DNA of 10,987 nt from Desulfobacterales bacterium HSG17 (GTDB taxonomy: Bacteria; Desulfobacterota; Desulfobacteria; Desulfobacterales; Desulfococcaceae). The notes beneath the pieces are model-generated. The model made no database searches. It was not told the DNA's origin and was given only the letters and a program-made list of their open reading frames with translations. The first letter of the stretch is position 1; every line of letters starts with the position of its first letter. Position numbers and translations under genes: made by a program. Shown piece after piece: positions 1 through 7,061 of this stretch. The stretch is taken from NCBI GenBank assembly GCA_030377945.1, contig JAUCGD010000099.1, forward strand, positions 1 through 10,987. Direction: 5' to 3'.

Positions 1-13
1 AAGACGGTGAATT

Positions 14-3000
14 ATGAAACATATTGAAGACTTATTAGATAAATTAAAACAACAAAATATCAATTTGTGGTTAGAGGATGAAAAATTACACTACCGCACA
101 GATAAAGGTGGTTTAACTGATTCACTTAAACAAGAAATTATAGCGAATAAACCGGAACTTCTAATTTTTCTTAAAATACAGCAGGAATCCGAGTCAAAAT
201 TAACCGAAACCTTGCCACAAGTATCCCCTGTACCAGAGGCACAACATGAGCCTTTTCCATTAAATGATATTCAACAAGCATATTGGATTGGTCGTCAAAA
301 ACATCTGGAGCTAGGAAATTTAGCAACTCAAGTTTATCAAGAATGGCAGTTGACTGATTTAGACATGGTTCGCCTCAATAGCGCATGGCAACAGGTGATG
401 AATCGTCATTCGATGTTGAGACTAATGATTCAATCGGATGGAAATCAGCGGGTATTATCTGAATTACCCAATTATACTATTCAGCTTGTTGACTTACGCT
501 CTGAACCAGATGAGCAACAAAAACTAACCAGTATTCGCCAAGATGTAATTGGACGCATTGCTCAAGCTGGTGAGTGGCCTTTGTTCGATATTCGAGTTAG
601 TTTATTGACTGATGCGGTACATCTGCATTTTTGCATTGATATGTTGGTGGTTGATACTTTGAGTATTGATTTAATAGTAGATGATTGGGCTAAACTCTAC
701 CGGCAACCAGAAGTAATGCTATCACCGTTGACGCTGACTTTTCGAGATTACATGGTAACTGCCAAAGCTTATGAAGAAAATTCAGTTTTGTATAAAAAGT
801 CTAAAGATTACTGGTTAAATCGTTTGGATAGCTTACCTGCCGCGCCTAAATTACCTTTGATTAAAGACCCCGCAATAATCGATATTCCTAAGTTTTGTTG
901 GTTTGAAAAACGCTTAGAACCTGCATTATGGAAAATAGTTAAAGCTAAAGCAGCAAAATATGAATTACAACCTTCAGCCTTATTATTGGCTATTTTTGCT
1001 GAATCTTTATCCTTATGGAGTAAGGAGCCACATTTTACCTTGAACCAACCCCTATTTCATCGTTTACCTTTGCATCCGCAAGTCGATAAAATAGCAGGTG
1101 AATTCACATCAACAATACTGACTGAAATCGACCATCGAGAAGAAACCGGTTTTGTCCAACGCGCTAAACAGATTCAAACTGAACAATGGACAAATTTAGA
1201 TCATCGCTATTTTAGCGGAGTACAGGTCATTCGGGAATTGAATCTCCGCAATAAAGCGAGGAATACGGCTTTGATGCCCGTGCTTTTTACTAATCTGCTT
1301 GCGGTAAAATCAAGCTCACACAGTTGTTGGGGGGAGCGCGTTTATCAAATTACTCAAACTTCACAAGTTTATCTTGACCATATCGTGCGTGAAATTGATG
1401 GAGAATTAGTTTTATATTGGAGTGTGATTGAAGAACTGTTCCCAATTGAGGTGTTGAATGCAATGTTTAGCAGTCAATTGGACTTATTAAAACTTTTAGC
1501 CACAACTGATGATGCTTGGACAACAAATTATCCGTTGCACTTGCCTGAGCAACAATTGACTCAACGGGAAAGAGTCAATGCAACTCAAGCACCTGTTAGT
1601 GAAGAATTGCTCCATAGTTTATTTATCCGGCAAGCACAACAAACGCCAACTAATATAGCCGTTATTGGGATAGAAAAAAGTTTAACTTATCAGGAACTAT
1701 ATCAACACGCTAATCAAATAGCTCATTGGCTGCGAGACCATGGCGCACAACCCAATCAACTGGTTGCGATAGTGATTAAAAAAGGTTGGCAGCAAGTAGC
1801 AGCGGCCATGGGGATTTTGATGTCGGGTGCAGCTTATGTACCGATTGACCCTGAACTACCCAGTGAGCGACAACAATATTTATTCTCCCAAGCTGAAGTT
1901 AAATTAGTATTGACTCAAACGGGTTTAGGCGCACAAAATCAATGGGATAACAATATCCAACAGTTAGTTGTCGATGAACTTCAAATGGTGGATTTACCCA
2001 CTTTAACTTCAGTACAAAAACCGACTGATTTAGCTTATGTTATTTATACATCCGGTTCAACTGGAAACCCTAAAGGGGTGATGATTGACCATCGTGGTGC
2101 AGTCAATACTATTTTAGATGTAAATCAACGATTTGAGGTTACTGAGCGCGACCGTATATTGGCTTTATCTGCATTGAATTTTGACTTATCAGTTTATGAT
2201 ATTTTCGGTTTATTGGCAGTTGGCGGTGCGGTGGTTATGCCCGCCCCCGAAGGAAGACGTGACCCATCTCATTGGGCTGAATTGATGAGTGAGCATAAAG
2301 TCACCTTGTGGAATACTGTGTCCGCATTGATGCAAATGTTGGTTGAACACCATGCAGGACGTACTTGTATCGCTGAACTAACCCCTGCCTCTACTTTACG
2401 TTTAGTAATGATGAGCGGTGATTGGATCCCTTTGGATTTGCCTGACCGTATTCGAGGCGTGTGGCCAAATACCCGAGTAATTAGTTTGGGTGGTGCAACT
2501 GAGGCATCTATTTGGTCAATTTGTTATCCGATTGCTAATATAGACCCCGCATGGAAAAGTATTCCTTATGGCAAACCGATGGTTAATCAAAGTTTTCAGG
2601 TATTGAATAAAAATTTAGAACCTTGTCCAGTATGGGTAGCAGGTTCTTTATATATCGGTGGTATTGGTTTGGCTTTAGGTTATTGGAAAGATTCAGAAAA
2701 AACAGAAACCAGTTTTATTACTCATCCTCGCAGCGGTGAACGCTTATATAAAACTGGGGATTTAGGGCGTTATATGCCTGATGGCAATATCGAATTTTTA
2801 GGACGTGCGGATTTCCAAGTCAAGATTCAAGGCTACCGCATCGAGTTGGGCGAGATTGAAAGCCACCTGCTCAAGCACCCTGATATTGATAAAGCCATTG
2901 TTACCGCTGTGGGCGAAACCCTGCATAAACAACTGATTGCCTATATTGTGCCTAAGCAACAGCAAAATCAGGACGAAGAAAGCCAATCTATTGACCAAGC

Positions 3001-4270
3001 GACTTATGGTTTAAGTGTAATGCAAGGGGTTTTAACTGACCCTATTGAACGCTTGCAATTTAAGTTAAAACAACGTGGTATTTTGCCCTCAACAAACACT
3101 GACGAAGTGGCATTACCTGTGCCAACTGTCGATGATGTGACTTATATTAACCGCCAAAGTTATCGAAAATTTTTGGATGAAACGGTCACAGCAGAACAAT
3201 TGAGTCAATTATTGAGTTGTTTACAACCGCGTTCTTTTGATAATGCCTTGTTGCCAAAATATCGTTATGGTTCGGCCGGTAGTCTTTATCCTATTCAAAC
3301 GTATTTATATATTAAGCCAAATCGTGTAACCGATGTAGCAGGGGGGTTTTATTATTACCACCCCATCAAACATAAGTTACTATTATTGTCTCCTGCCAGT
3401 GAAATTGACAGCCAATTACATGGCGGTACTAACCAGGATATTTTTAACCAATCCGCTTTTAGCTTATTTTTAGTGGCTGAATACCAGGCGATTGAACCCA
3501 TGTATGGCTCAAGTGGTCGTGATTTCTGCTTATTAGAAGCAGGTTATATCAGTCAATTATTAATGATGGATGTGATTGATTATAACTTGGGCTTATGTCC
3601 GATTGGTGGTATGAACTTTGAGCCTTTACGCAGTGCCTTTGGTTTAACCGACAGCCAAGAAATGGTACATAGCTTTCTAGGTGGTGGCATTACAACTGAA
3701 CAAATGCAAACACTGGCACAAACTACACTGAAAAATATGTCATTAGAAGACCGTTTAAAAGATTATTTAAGCCAAAAATTGCCCCATTACATGATTCCAC
3801 ACATTTATGTCGAATTATCAGAACTGCCATTGACAGCGAATGGTAAAGTTAATCGCAAAGATTTACCCAATCCTGATTTAAGCAGAGACAGCGCGTCTGT
3901 GGTGCAACCAACCAATGAATTTGAACAAGGTTTAGTCGACTTGGTAAAAGAAATAGCCCAGACTGAACAAGTAAGTATTAGTGATGACTTTATTGCTTTA
4001 GGCATCAATTCATTAGATATAGTGCAACTACGCAATGAAATTAAAACTACCTTTAACCGCGAAATTGAAATTATTGACTTGTTTCAGAATCCCAATGTGC
4101 AAGCATTGGCAAAAGTGCTCAGTCAAGCCAAGAAAATTGCGCCACCTGTCACTGATGAAAATATTTTAGATATAGATAATTTAACCCCAGAACAAATTGA
4201 TAAACTGACCACAAATTTAGACCATCTGAGCGATGAAGAAATCGAACAATTGATGACCAAAGCAAACTAG
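14..4270 (+). CDS. NRPS module, docking-Cy-A(Cys)-Ox-PCP, thiazole-forming
   Basis: This cytoplasmic assembly-line enzyme is predicted to load cysteine, condense it with an upstream acyl chain, cyclize it to thiazoline and oxidize it to thiazole. Residues 1-54 match a TubC-type docking domain. The Cy domain (about 80-510) shows FPLNDIQQAYWIGR, RHSMLR (131-136), the Cy signature D209-x4-D214-x2-S217 in place of HHxxxDG, LPAAPKLPL (274-282), PVLFTNLL (422-429) and QTSQVYLDH (448-456). The A domain starts near 540, with YTSGSTG at 678-684 and GYRIELGE at 940-947. An FMN-type oxidase domain (about 985-1235, RQSYRKF at 1047-1053) sits between A8 and A9, as in epothilone EpoB. A9 (LPHYMIP, 1256) and A10 (NGK, Lys1278) follow. 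PCP Ser1333 in LGINSLD takes phosphopantetheine. My alignment to PheA reads the pocket as D724 L725 Y728 N767 M799 S801 L825 I833 W834 K1278, one change from the cysteine code DLYNLSLIWK. The acidic tail (about 1385-1418) resembles a docking peptide. There is no thioesterase. GGTGA at 6-10 precedes the ATG closely. Confidence 0.95.
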   Translation: MKHIEDLLDKLKQQNINLWLEDEKLHYRTDKGGLTDSLKQEIIANKPELLIFLKIQQESESKLTETLPQVSPVPEAQHEPFPLNDIQQAYWIGRQKHLELGNLATQVYQEWQLTDLDMVRLNSAWQQVMNRHSMLRLMIQSDGNQRVLSELPNYTIQLVDLRSEPDEQQKLTSIRQDVIGRIAQAGEWPLFDIRVSLLTDAVHLHFCIDMLVVDTLSIDLIVDDWAKLYRQPEVMLSPLTLTFRDYMVTAKAYEENSVLYKKSKDYWLNRLDSLPAAPKLPLIKDPAIIDIPKFCWFEKRLEPALWKIVKAKAAKYELQPSALLLAIFAESLSLWSKEPHFTLNQPLFHRLPLHPQVDKIAGEFTSTILTEIDHREETGFVQRAKQIQTEQWTNLDHRYFSGVQVIRELNLRNKARNTALMPVLFTNLLAVKSSSHSCWGERVYQITQTSQVYLDHIVREIDGELVLYWSVIEELFPIEVLNAMFSSQLDLLKLLATTDDAWTTNYPLHLPEQQLTQRERVNATQAPVSEELLHSLFIRQAQQTPTNIAVIGIEKSLTYQELYQHANQIAHWLRDHGAQPNQLVAIVIKKGWQQVAAAMGILMSGAAYVPIDPELPSERQQYLFSQAEVKLVLTQTGLGAQNQWDNNIQQLVVDELQMVDLPTLTSVQKPTDLAYVIYTSGSTGNPKGVMIDHRGAVNTILDVNQRFEVTERDRILALSALNFDLSVYDIFGLLAVGGAVVMPAPEGRRDPSHWAELMSEHKVTLWNTVSALMQMLVEHHAGRTCIAELTPASTLRLVMMSGDWIPLDLPDRIRGVWPNTRVISLGGATEASIWSICYPIANIDPAWKSIPYGKPMVNQSFQVLNKNLEPCPVWVAGSLYIGGIGLALGYWKDSEKTETSFITHPRSGERLYKTGDLGRYMPDGNIEFLGRADFQVKIQGYRIELGEIESHLLKHPDIDKAIVTAVGETLHKQLIAYIVPKQQQNQDEESQSIDQATYGLSVMQGVLTDPIERLQFKLKQRGILPSTNTDEVALPVPTVDDVTYINRQSYRKFLDETVTAEQLSQLLSCLQPRSFDNALLPKYRYGSAGSLYPIQTYLYIKPNRVTDVAGGFYYYHPIKHKLLLLSPASEIDSQLHGGTNQDIFNQSAFSLFLVAEYQAIEPMYGSSGRDFCLLEAGYISQLLMMDVIDYNLGLCPIGGMNFEPLRSAFGLTDSQEMVHSFLGGGITTEQMQTLAQTTLKNMSLEDRLKDYLSQKLPHYMIPHIYVELSELPLTANGKVNRKDLPNPDLSRDSASVVQPTNEFEQGLVDLVKEIAQTEQVSISDDFIALGINSLDIVQLRNEIKTTFNREIEIIDLFQNPNVQALAKVLSQAKKIAPPVTDENILDIDNLTPEQIDKLTTNLDHLSDEEIEQLMTKAN

Positions 4271-4273
4271 TGC

Positions 4274-4304
4274 ATAGTCAATGCTAAGAATTAGGGTTGA
4301 CTAT
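4274..4304 (+). terminator. Weak inverted repeat after the NRPS gene
   Basis: ATAGTCAA (4274-4281) and TTGACTAT (4297-4304) form an 8-bp stem with a 15-base loop, beginning four bases after the NRPS stop codon. No T tract follows, so an intrinsic terminator is only a possibility. The right arm also supplies the -35 candidate of the next promoter, so the repeat could instead be an operator. Confidence 0.3.
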
Positions 4305-4324
4305 CTGCAAAGTCATTGAATAAT
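4297..4324 (+). promoter_or_regulatory. Candidate sigma70-type promoter for the sulfotransferase cluster
   Basis: TTGACT (4297-4302) and AATAAT (4319-4324) are separated by 16 bases, and each matches the consensus at five of six positions. Transcription would start near 4331, giving a leader of about 113 bases before the sulfotransferase ATG. It lies in the only sizeable gap between the NRPS and the sulfur-ester genes. In AT-rich DNA such matches occur by chance. Confidence 0.35.
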
Positions 4325-4342
4325 GCTATGCCATCAAATGCT

Positions 4343-4374
4343 TGTGTTCGATTTTTTCTCTAAATCGACACACA
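4343..4374 (+). promoter_or_regulatory. Leader hairpin upstream of the sulfotransferase
   Basis: TGTGTTCGATTT (4343-4354) pairs with AAATCGA-C-ACACA (4362-4374), giving 12 base pairs with one bulged C at 4369 and a seven-base loop. It would lie near the 5' end of a transcript from the 4297-4324 promoter. It could stabilize the leader or bind a protein, or be a terminator for the NRPS gene, although no T tract follows it. Confidence 0.35.
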
Positions 4375-4385
4375 GATAGGTGAAA

Positions 4386-4442
4386 ATGGCTCAGAAAATG
4401 GACTTTTTAACACGATTTTATAAGAAAAGGAGGCGGCAATAG
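4386..4442 (+). CDS. Possible 18-residue basic micro-ORF ahead of the sulfotransferase
   Basis: An ATG at 4386 opens an 18-codon frame (MAQKMDFLTRFYKKRRRQ) whose TAG stop at 4440-4442 is one base from the sulfotransferase ATG at 4444. The peptide ends in a cluster of Lys and Arg. Its ribosome site (AGGTGA at 4378-4383) is only two bases from the ATG, which is closer than normal. The sulfotransferase's own GGAGG lies inside this frame, so translation here could gate that site. It may equally be a chance ORF. Confidence 0.2.
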   Translation: MAQKMDFLTRFYKKRRRQ

Positions 4443-4443
4443 C

Positions 4444-5259
4444 ATGTCAAAACCAGAATTTACCCGGAATAAGACTGATAATGATAATCCAAAGATAGAT
4501 GTAAGCGGGAAGGAAGTTGTTCATTTTCTGCATATAGGAAAAACAGGCGGAACTGCTGTAAAATACGCTCTTAAGAATAATTTAACCATCCTTCTGGATG
4601 GTGGTAATGATAGGGCAACATCAATAGTTTCCCTTTCTGACATACCTTACGTCTTAAAACTTCATTGTCACCAAATCAGATTAAAAGATATTCCTGATGG
4701 TGAAAAATTTATATTTTTTCTTCGAGATCCCATTGCCAGATTTGTAAGCAGCTTTTACAGCAGAAAAAGAAAAGGTTTGCCCCGTTATTATTATGATTGG
4801 CATCCTGATGAAGAGCAGGGGTTTCAAAAGTTTAAAACAGCAAATGAACTGGCAGGTTCCATTACGTCAGAAGACAGCAAAATCTCTGATGCTGCTGTAA
4901 AAGCAATGAAGTCTATTTTTCATGTAAATACTTCTTTTTGGGACTGGTTTAATAACAAAGAATACTTTCTCTCCAGAATGCAGGACATCTTTTTTATAGG
5001 ATTTCAAGAAAATCTGGATGATGATTTTGAAAATTTAAAAATAAAATTAGGGCTGCCTGATACAATTAAACTTCCGGCAGGGGATTTGGAAGCTCATAAG
5101 GGGGAACATTCCGATTCTGAAAAATTTTTAGACAGGAAAGCCATAAAAAATCTTAAAGAATGGTATGCCAAAGACTATGAATTTTTCAAGCTGTGCCGAA
5201 AAACAATTACTTCGGATCAGAGGGAAGGGAGAGAATTTCAAAAACAGGCAGAAGGATAA
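4444..5259 (+). CDS. Sulfotransferase family protein (P-loop, PAPS-dependent)
   Basis: This 271-residue protein resembles the carbohydrate-type sulfotransferase families (Sulfotransfer_2-like), which move a sulfuryl group from PAPS to a hydroxyl or amine. HIGKTGGTAVKYAL from residue 30 is a 5'-phosphosulfate-binding P-loop with Lys33. FFLRDPIARFVSSFYSRKRKG, with Arg94 and Ser102/103, is the 3'-phosphate-binding motif. The C-terminal half, with DIFFIGFQENLDDDFENLKIKLGL, is usual for the family. I see no signal peptide or membrane segment, so a cytoplasmic site is likely. The acceptor is unknown: glycan, lipid or peptide all fit. AAAAGGAGG (4425-4433) sits ten bases before the ATG. The stop overlaps the next start as TAATG, so the two are probably cotranslated. 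Codon use (CTG, CAG) differs from the preceding NRPS gene. Confidence 0.85.
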   Translation: MSKPEFTRNKTDNDNPKIDVSGKEVVHFLHIGKTGGTAVKYALKNNLTILLDGGNDRATSIVSLSDIPYVLKLHCHQIRLKDIPDGEKFIFFLRDPIARFVSSFYSRKRKGLPRYYYDWHPDEEQGFQKFKTANELAGSITSEDSKISDAAVKAMKSIFHVNTSFWDWFNNKEYFLSRMQDIFFIGFQENLDDDFENLKIKLGLPDTIKLPAGDLEAHKGEHSDSEKFLDRKAIKNLKEWYAKDYEFFKLCRKTITSDQREGREFQKQAEG

Positions 5260-5756
5260 TGATTAAAATTTCTAAAAAGGTTGAAAAAATAGCCTTAAAA
5301 CACAATTCGCTGAAAGCAGCTGTGCTGCTGGTCTGTATGTGTGTTCTCGCAGGTTTGTGGCGACTGACAGACTCAGGGGATAAGATTTTTCCGTCAAAAG
5401 TTTCAAAAATAAATGCTGAGGCCCGCCCTATGGAAGTAAACCAGGCCGGCCCTGAGAAACTCATTGGCAGATGGCTTCGGTCAGATGGCCGTTATCTTAT
5501 TGATATTCAAAAAATAAATGGTGACGGAACCCTGGACGCAGCCTATTTTAATCCTGATCCGGTTAATATTGCTCAGGCAAAATTTTCCCTGGAAAAATCC
5601 GCTGTGAAAGTGTTTATTGAACTGAAGGATAAAGGCTATCCGGGGTCAACCTATACGCTTGACTATATATCAAAACGTGATATACTTGGAGGAATCTATT
5701 TTCATGCAGGAATAAAAAAGAATTTTCAAGTAACCTTTATCAGGAAAAACAGATGA
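5259..5756 (+). CDS. Membrane-anchored protein of unknown function, 165 residues
   Basis: I chose the ATG at 5259 because it overlaps the sulfotransferase stop (TAATG) and is preceded by AGAAGG (5250-5255); an in-frame ATG at 5193 would run deep into the sulfotransferase gene. Residues 1-15 are Lys-rich. Residues about 18-33 (LKAAVLLVCMCVLAGLW) form one membrane segment or an uncleaved signal anchor, placing the rest in the periplasm. From about 65 onward comes a compact, mostly beta-looking domain with KLIGRWLRSDGRYLIDI, DGTLDAAYFNP, GYPGSTYTLDY and GGIYF. From memory, similar GRWxR-DGTLDAAYFNP-PGSTYTL proteins occur in other bacteria as uncharacterized small exported proteins, but I cannot name a family. 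It lies between a sulfotransferase and a sulfatase-activation pair, so a role in binding or processing a sulfated compound is possible but inferred only from context. Confidence 0.8.
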   Translation: MIKISKKVEKIALKHNSLKAAVLLVCMCVLAGLWRLTDSGDKIFPSKVSKINAEARPMEVNQAGPEKLIGRWLRSDGRYLIDIQKINGDGTLDAAYFNPDPVNIAQAKFSLEKSAVKVFIELKDKGYPGSTYTLDYISKRDILGGIYFHAGIKKNFQVTFIRKNR

Positions 5757-5824
5757 ACAGACAAAATCGAATGATTAATCCGGCTGAAACCAGGATTGGA
5801 AAGTTTAAGATATTATATAAATGA
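5753..5824 (+). CDS. 23-residue micro-ORF coupling the membrane protein to anSME
   Basis: An ATG at 5753 overlaps the TGA of the 165-residue protein (ATGA, 5753-5756). The frame runs 23 codons (MNRQNRMINPAETRIGK, then FKILYK) to a TGA at 5822-5824, which overlaps the anSME ATG at 5821 in a second ATGA. CAGGA at 5741-5745 stands about eight bases upstream of its ATG. The anSME start has no good ribosome site of its own, so reinitiation after this frame would explain its translation. The peptide is basic, has no membrane segment and matches no family I know. It may act only as a translational bridge. Two exact start/stop overlaps make chance less likely, but a 64-base gap can hold such a frame by accident. 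Confidence 0.45.
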   Translation: MNRQNRMINPAETRIGKFKILYK

Positions 5825-6978
5825 TAGTATTACCTCGCAAAGCATTAGAAAGAAGAAGTATTTTAATCAAACCGGCAGGATCCTTCTGTAACTTGCAATG
5901 TGAGTATTGTTTTTATCTTGAAAAACATGCTCTGTATAAGGGACTGCCTGCAACTCACCGTATGACCGACAAGACTATGGAGAAGATCATTGAAGATATG
6001 TTCGCGTGTTCGGATTCCCCCACCTTTATATGGCACGGTGGTGAACCTACGCTCATGGGACTGGACTTTTTTGTAAAAGTTGCGGCTGTGCAGCGCTATT
6101 TTGCCAAAGGCAGGGATTATTCAAACGCGATTCAGACCAACGGAACCCTCTTGAATGAGGAATGGGCTGATTATTTGAAAAATGAAAATTTTCTGGTCGG
6201 AGTTTCCCTTGACGGCCCTGAACATATTCATAACCAATACCGCAAAGACCTGAAAGGAAACGGAACTTTTCAACAGGTATTTGAAAATGCTAAAATGCTC
6301 ATGAAAAAAGGAGTGCCAGTGAATGTATTGGCAACGGTGAACGCATATTCGGCCAGATATACCGCACAAATTTATAAGTTCTTTAAAAAGAACAAATTCA
6401 CTTTTATGCAGTTCATGCCGGTAGTGGAAACCGATGCCCAAAATCCGAACTCTGCTGCCCCCTATTCGGTGGATGCGAAAGATTACGGTCTTTTTCTTAA
6501 CCGCTTATTCAATCTCTGGATTAAGGATTTTAATTTCAAGCGACTCAGGCAGAAAACATCTGTCCGCTTTTTTGACGCACTGATAAAAAAATATGCAGGA
6601 ATGGTTCCGGATCACTGCATTTTTCAAAAAATCTGTGCTAATGCTCTTGTGATTGAACATAATGGGGATATGTTCTCGTGTGACTATATGGTTTCGGAAG
6701 ACACCCGTGTGGGCAGTATTCACGAGATGTCAATAGGAAAAGCATTTAGTTCCGGGCCTCATATCGCTTTTGGAAAACGTAAATCCGAGTTCGGGACTGA
6801 ATGTAAGAAATGCCAGTGGCTGGATTTGTGTTACGGAGGATGTATAAAAGATCGTATTCGAGATCCCATGGACAGGGGGCACAATCATTTCTGCGAATCC
6901 TATAAATACTTTTTTGAACGGGCAGACAAGCGTCTCAGGAAGTTTGCTGATTTATATCGTAAGCATTACCAAAGTTAA
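5821..6978 (+). CDS. Anaerobic sulfatase-maturating enzyme (anSME), radical SAM/SPASM
   Basis: This enzyme oxidizes the active-site Ser or Cys of a sulfatase to C-alpha-formylglycine, without oxygen and in the cytoplasm, before the sulfatase is exported. Its 385 residues fit the family. The radical SAM cluster motif is CNLQCEYC (C23, C27, C30) followed by FYLEK; GGEPT at 73-77 binds SAM. The SPASM region carries C266, C272, C287, C328, C331, C337, C341 and C358. Their spacing nearly equals the eight cysteines of the two auxiliary clusters in Clostridium perfringens anSME. Asp288, right after C287, matches the proposed catalytic base Asp277 of that enzyme. The next gene encodes a Ser-type sulfatase, its evident client. 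An in-frame TAA at 5818-5820 fixes ATG 5821 as the first possible start. No Shine-Dalgarno site is present, and the start overlaps the stop of a 23-codon ORF. Confidence 0.94.
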   Translation: MIVLPRKALERRSILIKPAGSFCNLQCEYCFYLEKHALYKGLPATHRMTDKTMEKIIEDMFACSDSPTFIWHGGEPTLMGLDFFVKVAAVQRYFAKGRDYSNAIQTNGTLLNEEWADYLKNENFLVGVSLDGPEHIHNQYRKDLKGNGTFQQVFENAKMLMKKGVPVNVLATVNAYSARYTAQIYKFFKKNKFTFMQFMPVVETDAQNPNSAAPYSVDAKDYGLFLNRLFNLWIKDFNFKRLRQKTSVRFFDALIKKYAGMVPDHCIFQKICANALVIEHNGDMFSCDYMVSEDTRVGSIHEMSIGKAFSSGPHIAFGKRKSEFGTECKKCQWLDLCYGGCIKDRIRDPMDRGHNHFCESYKYFFERADKRLRKFADLYRKHYQS

Positions 6979-7061
6979 AAGAAAGGAGGATATACGCCGG
7001 GACAGTTAGTGTTTTAAGCAGTTGTTACTTTATCATTTAATCAAAAAACAAGGAGAGAATT

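Noticed and set aside
5193..5258. Earlier in-frame ATG for the 165-residue protein
   Set aside because: It would overlap the sulfotransferase by 67 bases and put 22 polar residues before the membrane anchor; the TAATG start at 5259 fits better.
4444..5259. Sulfotransferase as tailoring enzyme of the NRPS product
   Set aside because: It is adjacent, but the gap has promoter-like sequence, codon use changes, and the gene is chained to the sulfatase-side genes, so I do not assign it to the peptide pathway.
6121..6441. 106-codon open frame on the - strand inside the anSME gene
   Set aside because: It lies wholly within a gene identified by eleven cluster cysteines, has no family-like motif and looks like a shadow frame.
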